The notes beneath the pieces were generated by a model. It saw only the letters and a program-made list of their open reading frames with translations. It did no database searches and was not told the DNA's origin. Positions 37,089-46,059 of a DNA stretch of 64,000 nucleotides are shown here, piece by piece. How positions within the stretch are numbered: the stretch's first letter is position 1; each line of letters begins with the position of its first letter. The stretch spans positions 124,001 through 188,000 of the forward strand of contig JACKBS010000004.1 of the NCBI GenBank assembly GCA_020634435.1. The letters run 5' to 3'. The stretch is from Ardenticatenaceae bacterium (lineage in GTDB: Bacteria; Chloroflexota; Anaerolineae; Promineifilales; Promineifilaceae). Position numbers and translations under genes: made by a program.

Positions 37089-37312
37089 TGTCATACCCGC
37101 GAAGGCGGGTATCCATTTTGTTCGCCGGAGTGGATTCCCGCCTTCGCGTTGACGGGAGGACACCTTTTGAGCAATTAGCTCAATTCGGAGCGATTTTGAG
37201 CGTTTCGGAGTCAAAAATGACCTAGAAACGGCTCCGAATGCGATTTTTTCAAAAGGTGTCCCAGAGAGGACACAAACATGTCCTCTCCTCAACGCCTTCG
37301 CGGGAATGACAA
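37089..37312. repeat. REP-like palindromic element interrupted by a 144-bp insertion
   Basis: Second copy of the element at 8131-8200 (TCATACCCGCGAAGGCGGGT, then TGGATTCCCGCCTTCGCG, right end CGGGAATGACA). Removing 37149-37292 and one copy of CGCCTTCGCG restores it exactly. The rest of 37003-37359 holds no gene. Confidence 0.82.
37149..37292. mobile_element. MITE-like insertion (144 bp) with 10-bp target duplication
   Basis: Flanked by direct repeats CGCCTTCGCG (37139-37148 and 37293-37302). Ends are imperfect inverted repeats, TTGACGGGAGGACAC against TTGAGGAGAGGACAT (~12 of 15), with a further inner pair GGACACCTTTTGA/TCAAAAGGTGTCC. It has no coding capacity, so it must be mobilised in trans, if at all. 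A 10-bp duplication would fit the IS4-like group better than IS630. Confidence 0.72.
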
Positions 37313-37359
37313 CTAAAATTGATTGGTTAAAAGCGCCAACGGAGCGTTTTAACGAATCG

Positions 37360-38874
37360 CTACCGGTTCCAGCGCAGCCATGTTTGGAAAATTTTGGCTA
37401 CCAGCGGCGTCAGCCGGGTGCGGTTCCAGGCGTCGGCTGCTTTTTTGATGACCTCCGCCTGGGTTGGGTACGGGTGAATCGTTTGTGATAGCGTACTTAA
37501 GCCTGCTCCGGCCATCATTGCCGTGGTGATTTCGCTAATCATCTCACCCGCGTGCCGGGCAATCATGGTCGCGCCAAGGATTTTATCACTGCCGCGCTTA
37601 ACGTAAATTTTGACAAACCCTTCTTCTTCGTCGGTGCGGCCGCGGTCGGTTTCCGCCACGTGCCAGGTGAACGTGTCCACTTCCATGCCCTTGGCCTCAG
37701 CTTCGTAATCAAACAGTCCGACGTGAGCGATTTCTGGGTCCGTATATACCGTCCACGGGATAACCAGGTCGCTGTACTTTTTGTGCCCCAGGAAGAGCGC
37801 ATTTTGCAGCACGATGCGGGCGGTGGCATCGGCGCTGTGGGTGAATTGGGCCGGAATCGCTACATCGCCCGCGCCAAATATAGCCGAGTTGCTGGTTTGC
37901 ATCTGGTCATTCACCACAATGCCTTTTTTGTTGACCTGCACACCCGCGGCTTCCAGGTTGAGTCCTTCCACGTTGGGACGGCGGCCCACGGCCAGCAAAA
38001 TCTCATCGACAGCCAGGGTGTGGGTTGTGCCAGCATGGGTGAAGGTGAGCTGTTTCTCGCTGCCGATGCGTTCTGCTTTTTGCGTTTGGCTCTCCAGGTA
38101 AAAGCGGATGCCATCGGCTTCCAGAGCGCTGCGGATCAGAGCCAGACCTTCCGGGTCGCGCAGGCCGCCCATTGTGGGCTGGATGTCGAACACGGTGACC
38201 TGGCTGCCAAAACGGGCAAACGCCTGGGCCATTTCCAGCCCAATCGGCCCAGCCCCGATGATCGCTAGTCGAGCGGGCAGTTGGGTCAGCTCAAAGACGC
38301 CTTCGTTGGTGATGTAGCCTGTGTCTTGCAGGCCAGGGATGGGCACGTCGGCGGCGCGGGAGCCGGTAGCAATGACGGCTTTGCGAAAGGTGATGGGACG
38401 GCCGTCTACCACAAACGTGTCTTTGCCAGTGAACTGCCCATCGCCCAGGTACAGATCGATGCCCAAATCCTTAAAGCGTTTGGCCGAATCGTGGTAGCTG
38501 ATGTCGGCGCGAATCCGGCGCATCCGTGCCATAACGGCGGGAAAATCAACCTCGACTGGCCCGTTCACGTGCACCCCCAAAGCGGCCGCGCGGCGAATAT
38601 CGCCCACGGCTTTGGCGGAGCGCAGGATGGTTTTAGAGGGGACGCAGCCCGCGTTAAGGCAGTCGCCGCCGAGCAGATTCTTTTCGACCAGGGCCACTTT
38701 GGCGCCCAGTCCAGCGGCACCAACGGCCGCGACCAGCCCAGCTGATCCGCCACCAATGACGAGGAGATTATAACGGCCGTTTGGCGTCGGGTTTTGCCAG
38801 TCGGGCGGGTGGGCATTGCTGAGCAGCGTTTGGTTATATTCGTCGTGTGGAATCAGTTCAATTGTTTGCGCCAT
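37360..38874 (-). CDS. Pyridine nucleotide-disulfide oxidoreductase, mercuric-reductase/dihydrolipoamide-dehydrogenase type
   Basis: A 504-residue flavoprotein. FAD site VIGGGSAGLVAA (residues ~40-51), redox pair in GGDCLNAGCVPSK (CxxxxC), NAD(P) site AIIGAGPIGLEMAQAF, FGAGDVA, and the C-terminal dimer interface HPYPTQAE. It lacks both the N-terminal heavy-metal domain and the C-terminal Cys pair of true mercuric reductase, so a metal role should not be assumed. Its partner is the TVP38-type membrane protein directly upstream (17 bp); such pairs recur in bacteria. Confidence 0.87.
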   Translation of the reverse strand: MAQTIELIPHDEYNQTLLSNAHPPDWQNPTPNGRYNLLVIGGGSAGLVAAVGAAGLGAKVALVEKNLLGGDCLNAGCVPSKTILRSAKAVGDIRRAAALGVHVNGPVEVDFPAVMARMRRIRADISYHDSAKRFKDLGIDLYLGDGQFTGKDTFVVDGRPITFRKAVIATGSRAADVPIPGLQDTGYITNEGVFELTQLPARLAIIGAGPIGLEMAQAFARFGSQVTVFDIQPTMGGLRDPEGLALIRSALEADGIRFYLESQTQKAERIGSEKQLTFTHAGTTHTLAVDEILLAVGRRPNVEGLNLEAAGVQVNKKGIVVNDQMQTSNSAIFGAGDVAIPAQFTHSADATARIVLQNALFLGHKKYSDLVIPWTVYTDPEIAHVGLFDYEAEAKGMEVDTFTWHVAETDRGRTDEEEGFVKIYVKRGSDKILGATMIARHAGEMISEITTAMMAGAGLSTLSQTIHPYPTQAEVIKKAADAWNRTRLTPLVAKIFQTWLRWNR

Positions 38875-38891
38875 AGAAGGTCCTTTTGGGG

Positions 38892-39608
38892 TTATTGGGC
38901 CGCAGCTTCCCGCTTTTTAATGATGCGTGACAAAACCAGGCTCAGGCCGATGATGACGACTGAGGCAATGATTGTGGCCGGATTCAGCTGCACATCTCCC
39001 GTCAACAGCTCATCCAGCGTGCCAAAGGACGCACCAAACAAGACAAACGAGACTGTTCCGGGAATAGAGCCAACGGCCGTTGCCAACAAAAACGCCCGCC
39101 AGTTGATTTTAAGAAAGCCGGAGGCATAGTTCACCAGGTCATAGGGCAAGAAGATCAGGCGCATGATCAGCACGGTTTCAAAGCTGTTTTCGCGCAGCCG
39201 CTTGGTGTACTGTTGGATGGTGCCCGCGTCTTCGGCGTTGTCCAGCACATCTTCGCCAAAAAACCAGCCGATGCCAAACGAAACCATCGCCGAAGCGTTG
39301 CTGCCGATGATAGTGTACAAAACGCCGAGCGGGCCAAATAAAAAGCCGCCCAGCAGGGTGAGAATGGTGGCGGGGAAAAAGAGAAGCGGCCGTATGGCGT
39401 AAATGAGGATGTAGAGCAGGGGGCCAAATAGGCTGCCTGTCGGCAAATCAGCGATGCTTTTGGCGCTGTCGGCCAGGGTGAGATCGTTTTGCCGAGTGTA
39501 CCAGAAGTAGCTCCCCAGCAAGGCCAGCCAGAAAACTAGAGCAATCAGTTTGGACCAATGACGCTGCCAAAACGTCGCGGTTGGCGTTGGGTTTGTTTGC
39601 GTTTGGAT
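38892..39608 (-). CDS. TVP38/TMEM64 (VTT-domain) membrane protein
   Basis: A DedA-like/SNARE-associated membrane protein with about six hydrophobic segments: LIALVFWLALLGSYFWY, the conserved re-entrant region FPATILTLLGGFLFGPLGVLYTIIGSNASAM and RLIFLPYDLVNYASGFLKI. Start is uncertain: AAGGAG stands 7 bases before an ATC codon at 39606-39608, giving 238 residues beginning IQTQTNP; an in-frame TTG further upstream (39668) lacks a good ribosome site. Function of the family is lipid transport or membrane homeostasis; exact role unknown. Confidence 0.82.
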   Translation of the reverse strand: MQTQTNPTPTATFWQRHWSKLIALVFWLALLGSYFWYTRQNDLTLADSAKSIADLPTGSLFGPLLYILIYAIRPLLFFPATILTLLGGFLFGPLGVLYTIIGSNASAMVSFGIGWFFGEDVLDNAEDAGTIQQYTKRLRENSFETVLIMRLIFLPYDLVNYASGFLKINWRAFLLATAVGSIPGTVSFVLFGASFGTLDELLTGDVQLNPATIIASVVIIGLSLVLSRIIKKREAAAQ

Positions 39609-39757
39609 GGTGTTACTCCTTGTCTTACAGTAGGTGTTCAGCCACTCACTAAGACAAGGCAAGGGCAAAAAACCTTACCCTTTAGCATAGCAACGAATTG
39701 GCGTAACCCGAGAATTTTTCTCATTTGTTAATCACGCAAATGAGTCATCTTCAACCA

Positions 39758-39818
39758 ATTTTCCTGGAAACGTCGTTGAGTAAGGATATTGAAGCGATTG
39801 GATAGTTTCCGGGAAAAT
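39758..39818 (-). terminator. Long hairpin after the mutase small subunit (TTTTCCNGGAAAC family)
   Basis: ATTTTCCTGGAAAC and GTTTCCGGGAAAAT pair with one wobble around a 33-base centre, directly downstream of the mutase small-subunit stop at 39824. Parallels the hairpin at 18949-19003. Confidence 0.55.
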
Positions 39819-39823
39819 CCTGA

Positions 39824-41674
39824 TTAGCTCAGTTGAGATTGCAGCCATTGGTTCAGTGCCAGGCAGTCCGCGCCAAGGTAGATGAAGGCGTCGATGCCTG
39901 CCGCTTTGTGGGCTTCGATCTGGTCTTGGGGGTAGCCAGCCAGGATGACAACGGTATCCGGTTGCTGTGCCTTGATGCCCTGGACCAGCGGCTTTACCAG
40001 GGCGGGATAGGTTTCATCGGTGGAGCAAATCACGACGGCGTGGGCGTTTGCGGAGAGGGCAGCCGCAACGGCCGTTTCCACTCCGTCAAATCCCTCTGAA
40101 TCAACGATCTCAAAGCCGCCCACCTCAAAAAAGCCGCGCGTGAAGTCGGCGCGGGCCTTGTGCTGGCGGATCGGCCCCATGTTGGCCAGGAAGATTTGCG
40201 GACGACGGCCGTTCCGCGTTTCATAGACTGCCGCCCAATCGCGCAGCGCCTCGTACGGCTCCGCCAGGCGAATCGGTTGAATGGGTTGAATTTGGAGATT
40301 AGAGCTTGGCGATTGCCCACCGCTTACCGATGACCGCTCACCGTTCACCGGCTCGCCGACATTGGCATACTGGTTCACCCCCACCAGCACCTCTTTCCGT
40401 TTGGCCAGGTTGGCGGCGCGAGCAACGGCCGTTGCCGCGACCCATTGTTGCGGCAGGCCCGCTTGCAGCGCGGCGACCATGCCGCCCTGAGCCTCAATTT
40501 CCTGGAACAGCGCCCAGGCTGTTTGCCCCAGATGGTCGGTAAGCCACTCGGCGTAGTAGGCACCGCCAGCCGGATCGATGAGCTGCGTCAGATTGGCTTC
40601 CTCTTGCAGGATGAGCTGCTGGTTGCGGGCAATGCGCCGGGCAAATTCATCTGGTTCGGCGGCGAAGGGCTGGTTGAAGGGCAGGGTGCACAGGCTGTCT
40701 ACACCACCCACGGCGGCGGCAAACGCTTCGGTCGTGGTGCGCAGCATGTTGACGTACGGATCGAGCCGACTTAGGTTAGTTACGGCCGTTTCCGCATGAA
40801 TCACCATTTTTTGCGCCTCGGCATCCCCGCCAAACGCAGCGACCACCTGGGCCCACAGCTGGCGGGCGGCACGCAGCTTGGCAATCTCCATGAAAAAGTC
40901 GCCGCCAATGGCAAAGACAAAGCGCAGTTGGCTGGCAATCTGGGCAATGCTCAGGCCATGATCTTGCAGCGTGCGCATGTGTTGCACCCCGGTGGCCAGG
41001 GCGAAAGCCAGTTCCTGCACAGCATTGGCGCCGCCGTTGTGGTAAACGGCCGTATCCACCGCCAGCGTCCTGAAATTCGGGGCATTTTCTACCGCCCAAT
41101 GGAGCCAGTTAGCTACTTCCTGGTATGTGTACTCTAGCGCAGCGGTGCCAGATTGGGCCAGCTCTGCCAGCGGATCGTGCCACAGGCCGCCATGCAGGTC
41201 GCTGAGCGGTTGATTGGTTTGGGCCAGCACTTCACTGAGCAAGGGCAGGATGGCCGGGCCGCTGGCCAGCAAAATCGGCGCGGCGGCAAAAACGACGCCA
41301 TCCAGTGCAGTGGCCAGATCGGCGGTTGTGTTGATGGGGGGCTGGCCGGGTTGGAGGTAAACGGCCGTTTGCCCCCGGCGCAAATTGGCCAGCAGTGCCT
41401 GGTTAAACTGCTGCGGCGTGGCGGCGGGGATGGGTTGGGCGATGAGCCACGGCTGGTTAAGGGTGCCGCGCCGGTAGGGTGGTTGGCCGGGTTGACTGGG
41501 TTCGTTGGGATTATCCGCTGTGGTGTAAAACGGCCGTATCTCAATTCCCTCGGCGGTTTGGCTGTTGAGCTTGGCCAACGGCCGTCCTTTCAGCGATTGC
41601 ACAGTCGCTTCGACCCATTCTTCGTAGCTGGGCGGGGTAAATTCGGCAAACAGGGCAGCAGATGACTCAGACAT
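39824..41674 (-). CDS. mutA: Methylmalonyl-CoA mutase, small (non-catalytic) subunit
   Basis: The 616-residue partner of the catalytic subunit. N-terminal barrel: EIRPFYTTADNPNEPSQPGQ, RQLWAQVVAAFGGDAEAQK. In the C-terminal half the B12-domain fold remains (AVVICSTDETYPALVKPLVQ, ILAGYPQDQ) but the DxHxxG motif is replaced by GPIRQHKARADF, so it should not bind cobalamin; this is normal for MutA. Residues ~455-485 (VNGERSSVSGGQSPSSNLQI) are a low-complexity insertion encoded by an intergenic-type repeat. GAGGA precedes the ATG. In many bacteria mutA and mutB are adjacent; here they are 8 kb apart. Confidence 0.88.
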   Translation of the reverse strand: MSESSAALFAEFTPPSYEEWVEATVQSLKGRPLAKLNSQTAEGIEIRPFYTTADNPNEPSQPGQPPYRRGTLNQPWLIAQPIPAATPQQFNQALLANLRRGQTAVYLQPGQPPINTTADLATALDGVVFAAAPILLASGPAILPLLSEVLAQTNQPLSDLHGGLWHDPLAELAQSGTAALEYTYQEVANWLHWAVENAPNFRTLAVDTAVYHNGGANAVQELAFALATGVQHMRTLQDHGLSIAQIASQLRFVFAIGGDFFMEIAKLRAARQLWAQVVAAFGGDAEAQKMVIHAETAVTNLSRLDPYVNMLRTTTEAFAAAVGGVDSLCTLPFNQPFAAEPDEFARRIARNQQLILQEEANLTQLIDPAGGAYYAEWLTDHLGQTAWALFQEIEAQGGMVAALQAGLPQQWVAATAVARAANLAKRKEVLVGVNQYANVGEPVNGERSSVSGGQSPSSNLQIQPIQPIRLAEPYEALRDWAAVYETRNGRRPQIFLANMGPIRQHKARADFTRGFFEVGGFEIVDSEGFDGVETAVAAALSANAHAVVICSTDETYPALVKPLVQGIKAQQPDTVVILAGYPQDQIEAHKAAGIDAFIYLGADCLALNQWLQSQLS

Positions 41675-41830
41675 AATAATCCTCACGCGCGTTTTTCGTA
41701 TAGAGAGTAGCAGGAACGGCTGTTGGGTCCCGCTATCTGCCGCCCATTTTACAGACGATTGCGCCTTCTCACCACGTCCACAATTTGAAATACGATGTAG
41801 GGGAGGGACAGGCGGGCCAAGATGATAGCT

Positions 41831-43066
41831 TTACAAAGAGGCTAATCTCCCGCCTGTCTCGCCCTGTGCCACACCGGCCATTTCAATGATGTCAGCCGCA
41901 CGGCGGTAGCCACCTGCGCCCCGGAAGGATTGGCCAATCGCTTCTGCTGCTTGCCGGTACCGCACATCTTCCAGCACCTGGGTGAGGGCATGGGGTAATT
42001 CCTGGGCGTGGATACGGCCGTATGGCGGACGATCCCCCAGCACGATCCCTGCACCGGCTCTGGCTACCTGCCGCGCATTGATCGTCTGTTCTAGCTGCTG
42101 GGGCACCACGACCAACGGCTTGCCAAAATAAAGCCCTTCGTTGATGCTGTTCATGCCGCCGTGGGTGATAAAGGCGTCCACACGCGGCAGCAATTCCAGC
42201 TGGGGTACAAAGTTGCGCACGATGAAGTTGTTGGGGATGGGGCCAAGCGTGGTAATGTCCGTTTGGCGTCCGGCTGAGAGAACAAATTGGGCTGGATGGC
42301 TCGCCAGGGCGGCAAAAGCCATGCGGTAAAACGCCGCCTTATTGTGGTAGATGGTGCCTAGGGAAAGGTAAACGAGCGGACGGCCGTTTTCTAGCTTGTC
42401 CCAGGGAAAGGCGGCGGGTTCACGAACGGCCGTATCAATCGAAGGGCCCACAAAGTGAAAACTGTCGTTAATAAAATCAGTTTCGGGCTGAAATTCCCGC
42501 GACGTGTAGACCAGATTGGTGTCGCCAATGCAGGGGAAAATGTGCGAGTGCGGAAATACTTCTGGCCCATAGGTCCGTACTAGCTGCCGCCGCTGGCTGA
42601 TGAGGCGGGGCAGCGCGGTCACGGCCTGTCCCGCCAACGCCAGGCCGTCCTGCCAGGTGAACACGCCTTTTACACCTTCTGTCACAAACGTGGTGATAGA
42701 AGCCACCGACGGGATGCTAAGCAGATGGGCAGCCTGCATCCCCCACAAACAAATCGAGTCGAACACCACCAGGTCTGGTGATTCTTGGTGCAGTTCTTCT
42801 AGCAGCCAGGGCAGCAAGCGTTGGCTTTGTTCAAGCAGCCACACACTTACCTGGGGCAGGCTGCTCGCTTTTTCCGCCAGGGCAGCGGCTGTTGGCTGGG
42901 GGTCGGGATACGGCCGAAATTCCGCACCACTTTGCTGAATAGACGCGGCAAATGTGATGTTGTTGTAATAAATAATGTGGTGTCCCCGCTGTTTTAATTC
43001 AGCCACCAGCGCCAGGGTGGGGTTAACGTGGCCGTGACCGGGTACGTTTAGGAAGATAATTTTCAT
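41831..43066 (-). CDS. MGT-family (macrolide-type) UDP-glycosyltransferase
   Basis: A 411-residue GT-B glycosyltransferase that transfers a sugar from a nucleotide sugar to a small lipophilic acceptor. N-terminus MKIIFLNVPGHGHVNPTLAL has the acceptor-side His; the donor-binding motif is FITHGGMNSINEGLYFGKPL followed by VVPQQLEQTINAR. It starts at an ATGA overlap with the preceding membrane protein gene (43063-43066), so the two are coupled. The acceptor is unknown; polyene, glycolipid or drug are possible. Confidence 0.88.
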   Translation of the reverse strand: MKIIFLNVPGHGHVNPTLALVAELKQRGHHIIYYNNITFAASIQQSGAEFRPYPDPQPTAAALAEKASSLPQVSVWLLEQSQRLLPWLLEELHQESPDLVVFDSICLWGMQAAHLLSIPSVASITTFVTEGVKGVFTWQDGLALAGQAVTALPRLISQRRQLVRTYGPEVFPHSHIFPCIGDTNLVYTSREFQPETDFINDSFHFVGPSIDTAVREPAAFPWDKLENGRPLVYLSLGTIYHNKAAFYRMAFAALASHPAQFVLSAGRQTDITTLGPIPNNFIVRNFVPQLELLPRVDAFITHGGMNSINEGLYFGKPLVVVPQQLEQTINARQVARAGAGIVLGDRPPYGRIHAQELPHALTQVLEDVRYRQAAEAIGQSFRGAGGYRRAADIIEMAGVAQGETGGRLASL

Positions 43067-43605
43067 GAGGATGTCTCGCTGAGTAGGTGGTTTTGCGGGG
43101 AACGGCCGTATGTCAGGGCGGCAATCAGCAGGCTCGGCAAAATCATAATGGGCAGGGCGGGCAAAGCGGCTTTGAGGTGAAAACCATAATCCTTGTAGCC
43201 AGCTGCCCCTTCTGTTCCTGGCAGCACAATCCGTTTGGGCTGTACTGTCACAAAAAGTAGCCAATCCATAATCACCAGATCAAACAGCCAGACGTAGACA
43301 AACTGCCCGTAGGTGTTCAGAAAAGCCATTTTGAAGGGCAGCACGCCGCCATTTTCTTTTTTCAGGGCCAGATTGGAGCGGACGACAGGGCCAATGAGCA
43401 GGAGAAAGAAGGGGATGGCGACCAACCAGCCCTGGCGTCTGGCCTTTTCGCTTTGTGGACCAAATTTTTCCTTGATGTCGGGGGGATAATCATTGAGCCA
43501 AATTTCTGGATTTAAAAGCAGTGTCATAGACGTAAATGCGCCGAAAAGTAAGCTGAGGTTACGGCCGTCTTTGCGTACACGCTGCCAAACTTTTGCGTAA
43601 GTCAT
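43063..43605 (-). CDS. Integral membrane protein of unknown function
   Basis: A 180-residue protein with three or four hydrophobic segments (FGAFTSMTLLL, GWLVAIPFFLLLIGPVV, FVYVWLFDLVIMDWLLFV, LPALPIMILPSLLIAAL). No recognised family. GGAGG precedes the ATG at 43605, and its stop overlaps the glycosyltransferase start. A 20-bp perfect palindrome 18 bp upstream of the ATG suggests tight repression by a dimeric regulator. Such a gene pair may be a regulated glycolipid or detoxification unit. Confidence 0.75.
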   Translation of the reverse strand: MTYAKVWQRVRKDGRNLSLLFGAFTSMTLLLNPEIWLNDYPPDIKEKFGPQSEKARRQGWLVAIPFFLLLIGPVVRSNLALKKENGGVLPFKMAFLNTYGQFVYVWLFDLVIMDWLLFVTVQPKRIVLPGTEGAAGYKDYGFHLKAALPALPIMILPSLLIAALTYGRSPQNHLLSETSS

Positions 43606-43622
43606 GAGCCACCTCCTGTAAA

Positions 43623-43642
43623 AATTTAGATATATCTAAATT
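43623..43642. promoter_or_regulatory. 20-bp perfect palindromic operator-like site
   Basis: AATTTAGATATATCTAAATT is perfectly self-complementary and lies in the AT-rich promoter region of the membrane protein/glycosyltransferase pair. Core TTAGAT..ATCTAA is shared with the site at 25230-25245. The regulator is not encoded next to it. Confidence 0.55.
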
Positions 43643-43883
43643 ATAATTAAGCTAAGTAAAATGTCAATCGCTGGCCCGCTTTTTTATGAACGGGCTGTAA
43701 ACATTTTTGTTGGGTGGCTAGATTTTTGCCGGAGCCTGCGCTACATTTTGGGGGTTCGTGCGTATACAGCCTTGTGCTGCGGCACACTTAGCAGATTACA
43801 GTGGGGGAGTGGCTCTATGTGGTTACGGCCGTTTGCCCCAATCAATTCAGCAGAATTTTCTGCGTCCCAAAGGAGTTAGTTGC

Positions 43884-45983
43884 ATGAAACCATTGCCAAT
43901 TATGTACCGATTTGGCCTGGCGCTCTCGGCCGTGCTGCTGTTAGCCGCCTGCGGTTCTGAGGAGCCGACGCCAACGCCCGTTTCCATCTCTCAGGAAGAA
44001 ACGGCCGAACCGGAACCGACGGATGTGCCCACGGAAGAGCCAACGGCCGTTCCAACAGAAGCGCCAACCGACACGCCGGAACCCACCCCGACGGCCGAAC
44101 CAACGGCCACGCCAGAGCCAGCCTACACCGCCAACTTTGAATCGGCTGATTGCCAGTTTGCTGTGCCGCCGGGCCGGGATGTGTCCTGTGGTTACCTGAC
44201 TGTGCCGGAAAATCGGAATGATGTGGCTAACGGCCGTACCGTGCGCCTGCACGTGGCCATCTTTGCCAGCGAAAGCAGCAATCCCGCCCCCGATCCAATT
44301 ATCTATTTGGAAGGCGGCCCCGGTGGCGATGCCCTGGAAACTGTGCCGCTGGCGTTCGAGATGCGGTTTTCGCCCTTCCTGGCCGATCACACTTTTATCA
44401 TGTTTGATCAGCGCGGTACGGGCTACTCGGAACCATCGCTGGCCTGCCCAGAACTGATCGATTTGACGCTGGAAACACTGGACGACGATCTGTCCATTGA
44501 AGAAGGCCAGCAATTGCAGCTCGATGCGCTGACCGAGTGCCACGACCGGCTGGTGGATGAAGGCGTAGACCTGACCGCCTACAACAGCGCCGAAAGCGCC
44601 GCCGATGTGGCCGATTTGCGCGTTGCCTTGGGCTACGACGAATGGAACCTGTACGGCATTTCCTATGGCACGCGCCTGGCCCAAACCATCGTGCGTGATT
44701 ACCCGGAAGGCATTCGCTCCGTCATTTTGGACTCTACCTACCCCCTCGCCGCCAATCTGCAAACAGAAACGGCCGTTAATGCCGACCGTGCTTTTTCTGT
44801 CTTTTTTGCGGGTTGTGCCGCCGATGCGGCTTGTGCCGAAGCTTACCCTGACCTGGATCAAGTGTTTGCCGATCTGGTGGATGAGCTCAATGCCAATCCT
44901 TTGACGATCAACGTCTTTAACCTGGCCGACGGGCAAAGCTACGATGCGCTGATTGATGGCGACACGATGGTGAGCTTGCTGTTCCAGGCGCTGTACAGCG
45001 TGGAATTGACGCCCATCATGCCCAAGCTGATTTTTGACGTGCGCGACGGCCGTACCACAGATGTGGCCACCATTTTGTCCAGCTTTTTGGTGCAGCAAGA
45101 ATTCTCCAGCCAGGGTATGCAGCTTTCGGTGCAGTGCAATGAAGAAATTAGCTTCAGCACGCCCGGCGAAACTGGGCAAGCGCCAAACTTCACCTATCTC
45201 AATCCTGTTTTTGAAGCCAGCGCCGTGACCGGGCAATTTGGCTTTGCCGTGTGTGACATGTGGCAAGCCGGGCAGGCCAACGCCATCGAAAATGAGCCGG
45301 TTGTTAGCGACATTCCTACGCTGATCCTGGCTGGTGAGTATGATCCTATTACCCCGCCAAGCTGGGGCCAGGCCGTGGGCGAGCGGTTCAGCAACAGCTA
45401 CTACTTTGAATTTCCTGGCCTGGGCCACGGCGCCAGCGTGTCGGGTGACTGTCCGTTGGGCATTACCCAGGCCTTTTTGGCTGACCCAACCACCGAACCG
45501 GATGCCGCCTGCATCGCTGACATGGGCGCACCCGCTTTTGTGACGCCGGGGGATGCTCTGGCTAATGCTGAGATCGAACTGGTGGAATACACCAACGATC
45601 TCTTTGGCATCTCCGGGGTGCGCCCGGCAGATTGGGAAGAACTTTCGCCAGGCACCTACGCGCGTGGAGCGTCTGCACTGGATCAGACGGTGATCATCCA
45701 GCAAGCGACACCCGCCGGTGTGGGGGCCGCTGACTTGCTTGCTTTGTTGTCCGGCCAGTTGGGTTTGGACGAAGTTCCTGCTCAAAGTGGCGAATATGAG
45801 GATGCAAACGGCCGTATCTGGAGCCTGTATGCTGCCGCGTACCAAAGCTTCCCCATCAACATGGCGTTTTATGAAGATGATGCTGGCCTGTTCTTGGTGC
45901 TTCTCATTAGTGAGGCAGAGCAGACAGAGGCGTTGTACAGCACCGTGTTTACCCCGGCGCTGGACGCTATGACCCGCAACTAA
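43884..45983 (+). CDS. Secreted lipoprotein alpha/beta-hydrolase (TAP-like peptidase)
   Basis: A 699-residue lipoprotein: signal peptide with lipobox LAAC at residues ~20, then a Glu/Pro/Thr spacer to ~80. The alpha/beta-hydrolase domain shows the oxyanion region GGPGGDA, MFDQRGTGYSEPS, the nucleophile GISYGT (Ser near residue 259), Asp in GEYDPITPP (~485) and His in GLGHG (~515), the pattern of tripeptidyl-aminopeptidase-like and proline iminopeptidase enzymes. The last ~150 residues form an extra domain. AAAGGAG precedes the ATG. It probably releases short peptides outside the cell, which fits the nearby C25 peptidase. Confidence 0.9.
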   Translation: MKPLPIMYRFGLALSAVLLLAACGSEEPTPTPVSISQEETAEPEPTDVPTEEPTAVPTEAPTDTPEPTPTAEPTATPEPAYTANFESADCQFAVPPGRDVSCGYLTVPENRNDVANGRTVRLHVAIFASESSNPAPDPIIYLEGGPGGDALETVPLAFEMRFSPFLADHTFIMFDQRGTGYSEPSLACPELIDLTLETLDDDLSIEEGQQLQLDALTECHDRLVDEGVDLTAYNSAESAADVADLRVALGYDEWNLYGISYGTRLAQTIVRDYPEGIRSVILDSTYPLAANLQTETAVNADRAFSVFFAGCAADAACAEAYPDLDQVFADLVDELNANPLTINVFNLADGQSYDALIDGDTMVSLLFQALYSVELTPIMPKLIFDVRDGRTTDVATILSSFLVQQEFSSQGMQLSVQCNEEISFSTPGETGQAPNFTYLNPVFEASAVTGQFGFAVCDMWQAGQANAIENEPVVSDIPTLILAGEYDPITPPSWGQAVGERFSNSYYFEFPGLGHGASVSGDCPLGITQAFLADPTTEPDAACIADMGAPAFVTPGDALANAEIELVEYTNDLFGISGVRPADWEELSPGTYARGASALDQTVIIQQATPAGVGAADLLALLSGQLGLDEVPAQSGEYEDANGRIWSLYAAAYQSFPINMAFYEDDAGLFLVLLISEAEQTEALYSTVFTPALDAMTRN

Positions 45984-45990
45984 ACAAAAA

Positions 45991-46026
45991 AAGACCGGAC
46001 AGGCGTCGCGACACCTGTCCGGTCTT
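45991..46026. terminator. Bidirectional terminator between convergent genes
   Basis: Perfect 13-bp stem AAGACCGGACAGG with a 10-base loop, between the hydrolase (plus) and PA14 (minus) genes. Runs of A on its left give a T-run for the minus-strand transcript; on the plus side the tail is CCTCATTT. Confidence 0.85.
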
Positions 46027-46059
46027 CCTCATTTAAGCAGTGCCAAGACTGCTGTTTTT

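Noticed and set aside
37360..38874. True mercuric reductase
   Set aside because: It lacks the N-terminal metal-binding domain and the C-terminal vicinal Cys pair; only the disulfide-reductase core is shared.
43941..45845. A 634-codon open frame antisense to the lipoprotein hydrolase, and similar long antisense frames in 12668-13423, 52006-53355 and 48976-50058
   Set aside because: They lie wholly opposite genes with clear family motifs, lack ribosome-binding sites, and have the skewed composition expected from GC-rich codon shadows.
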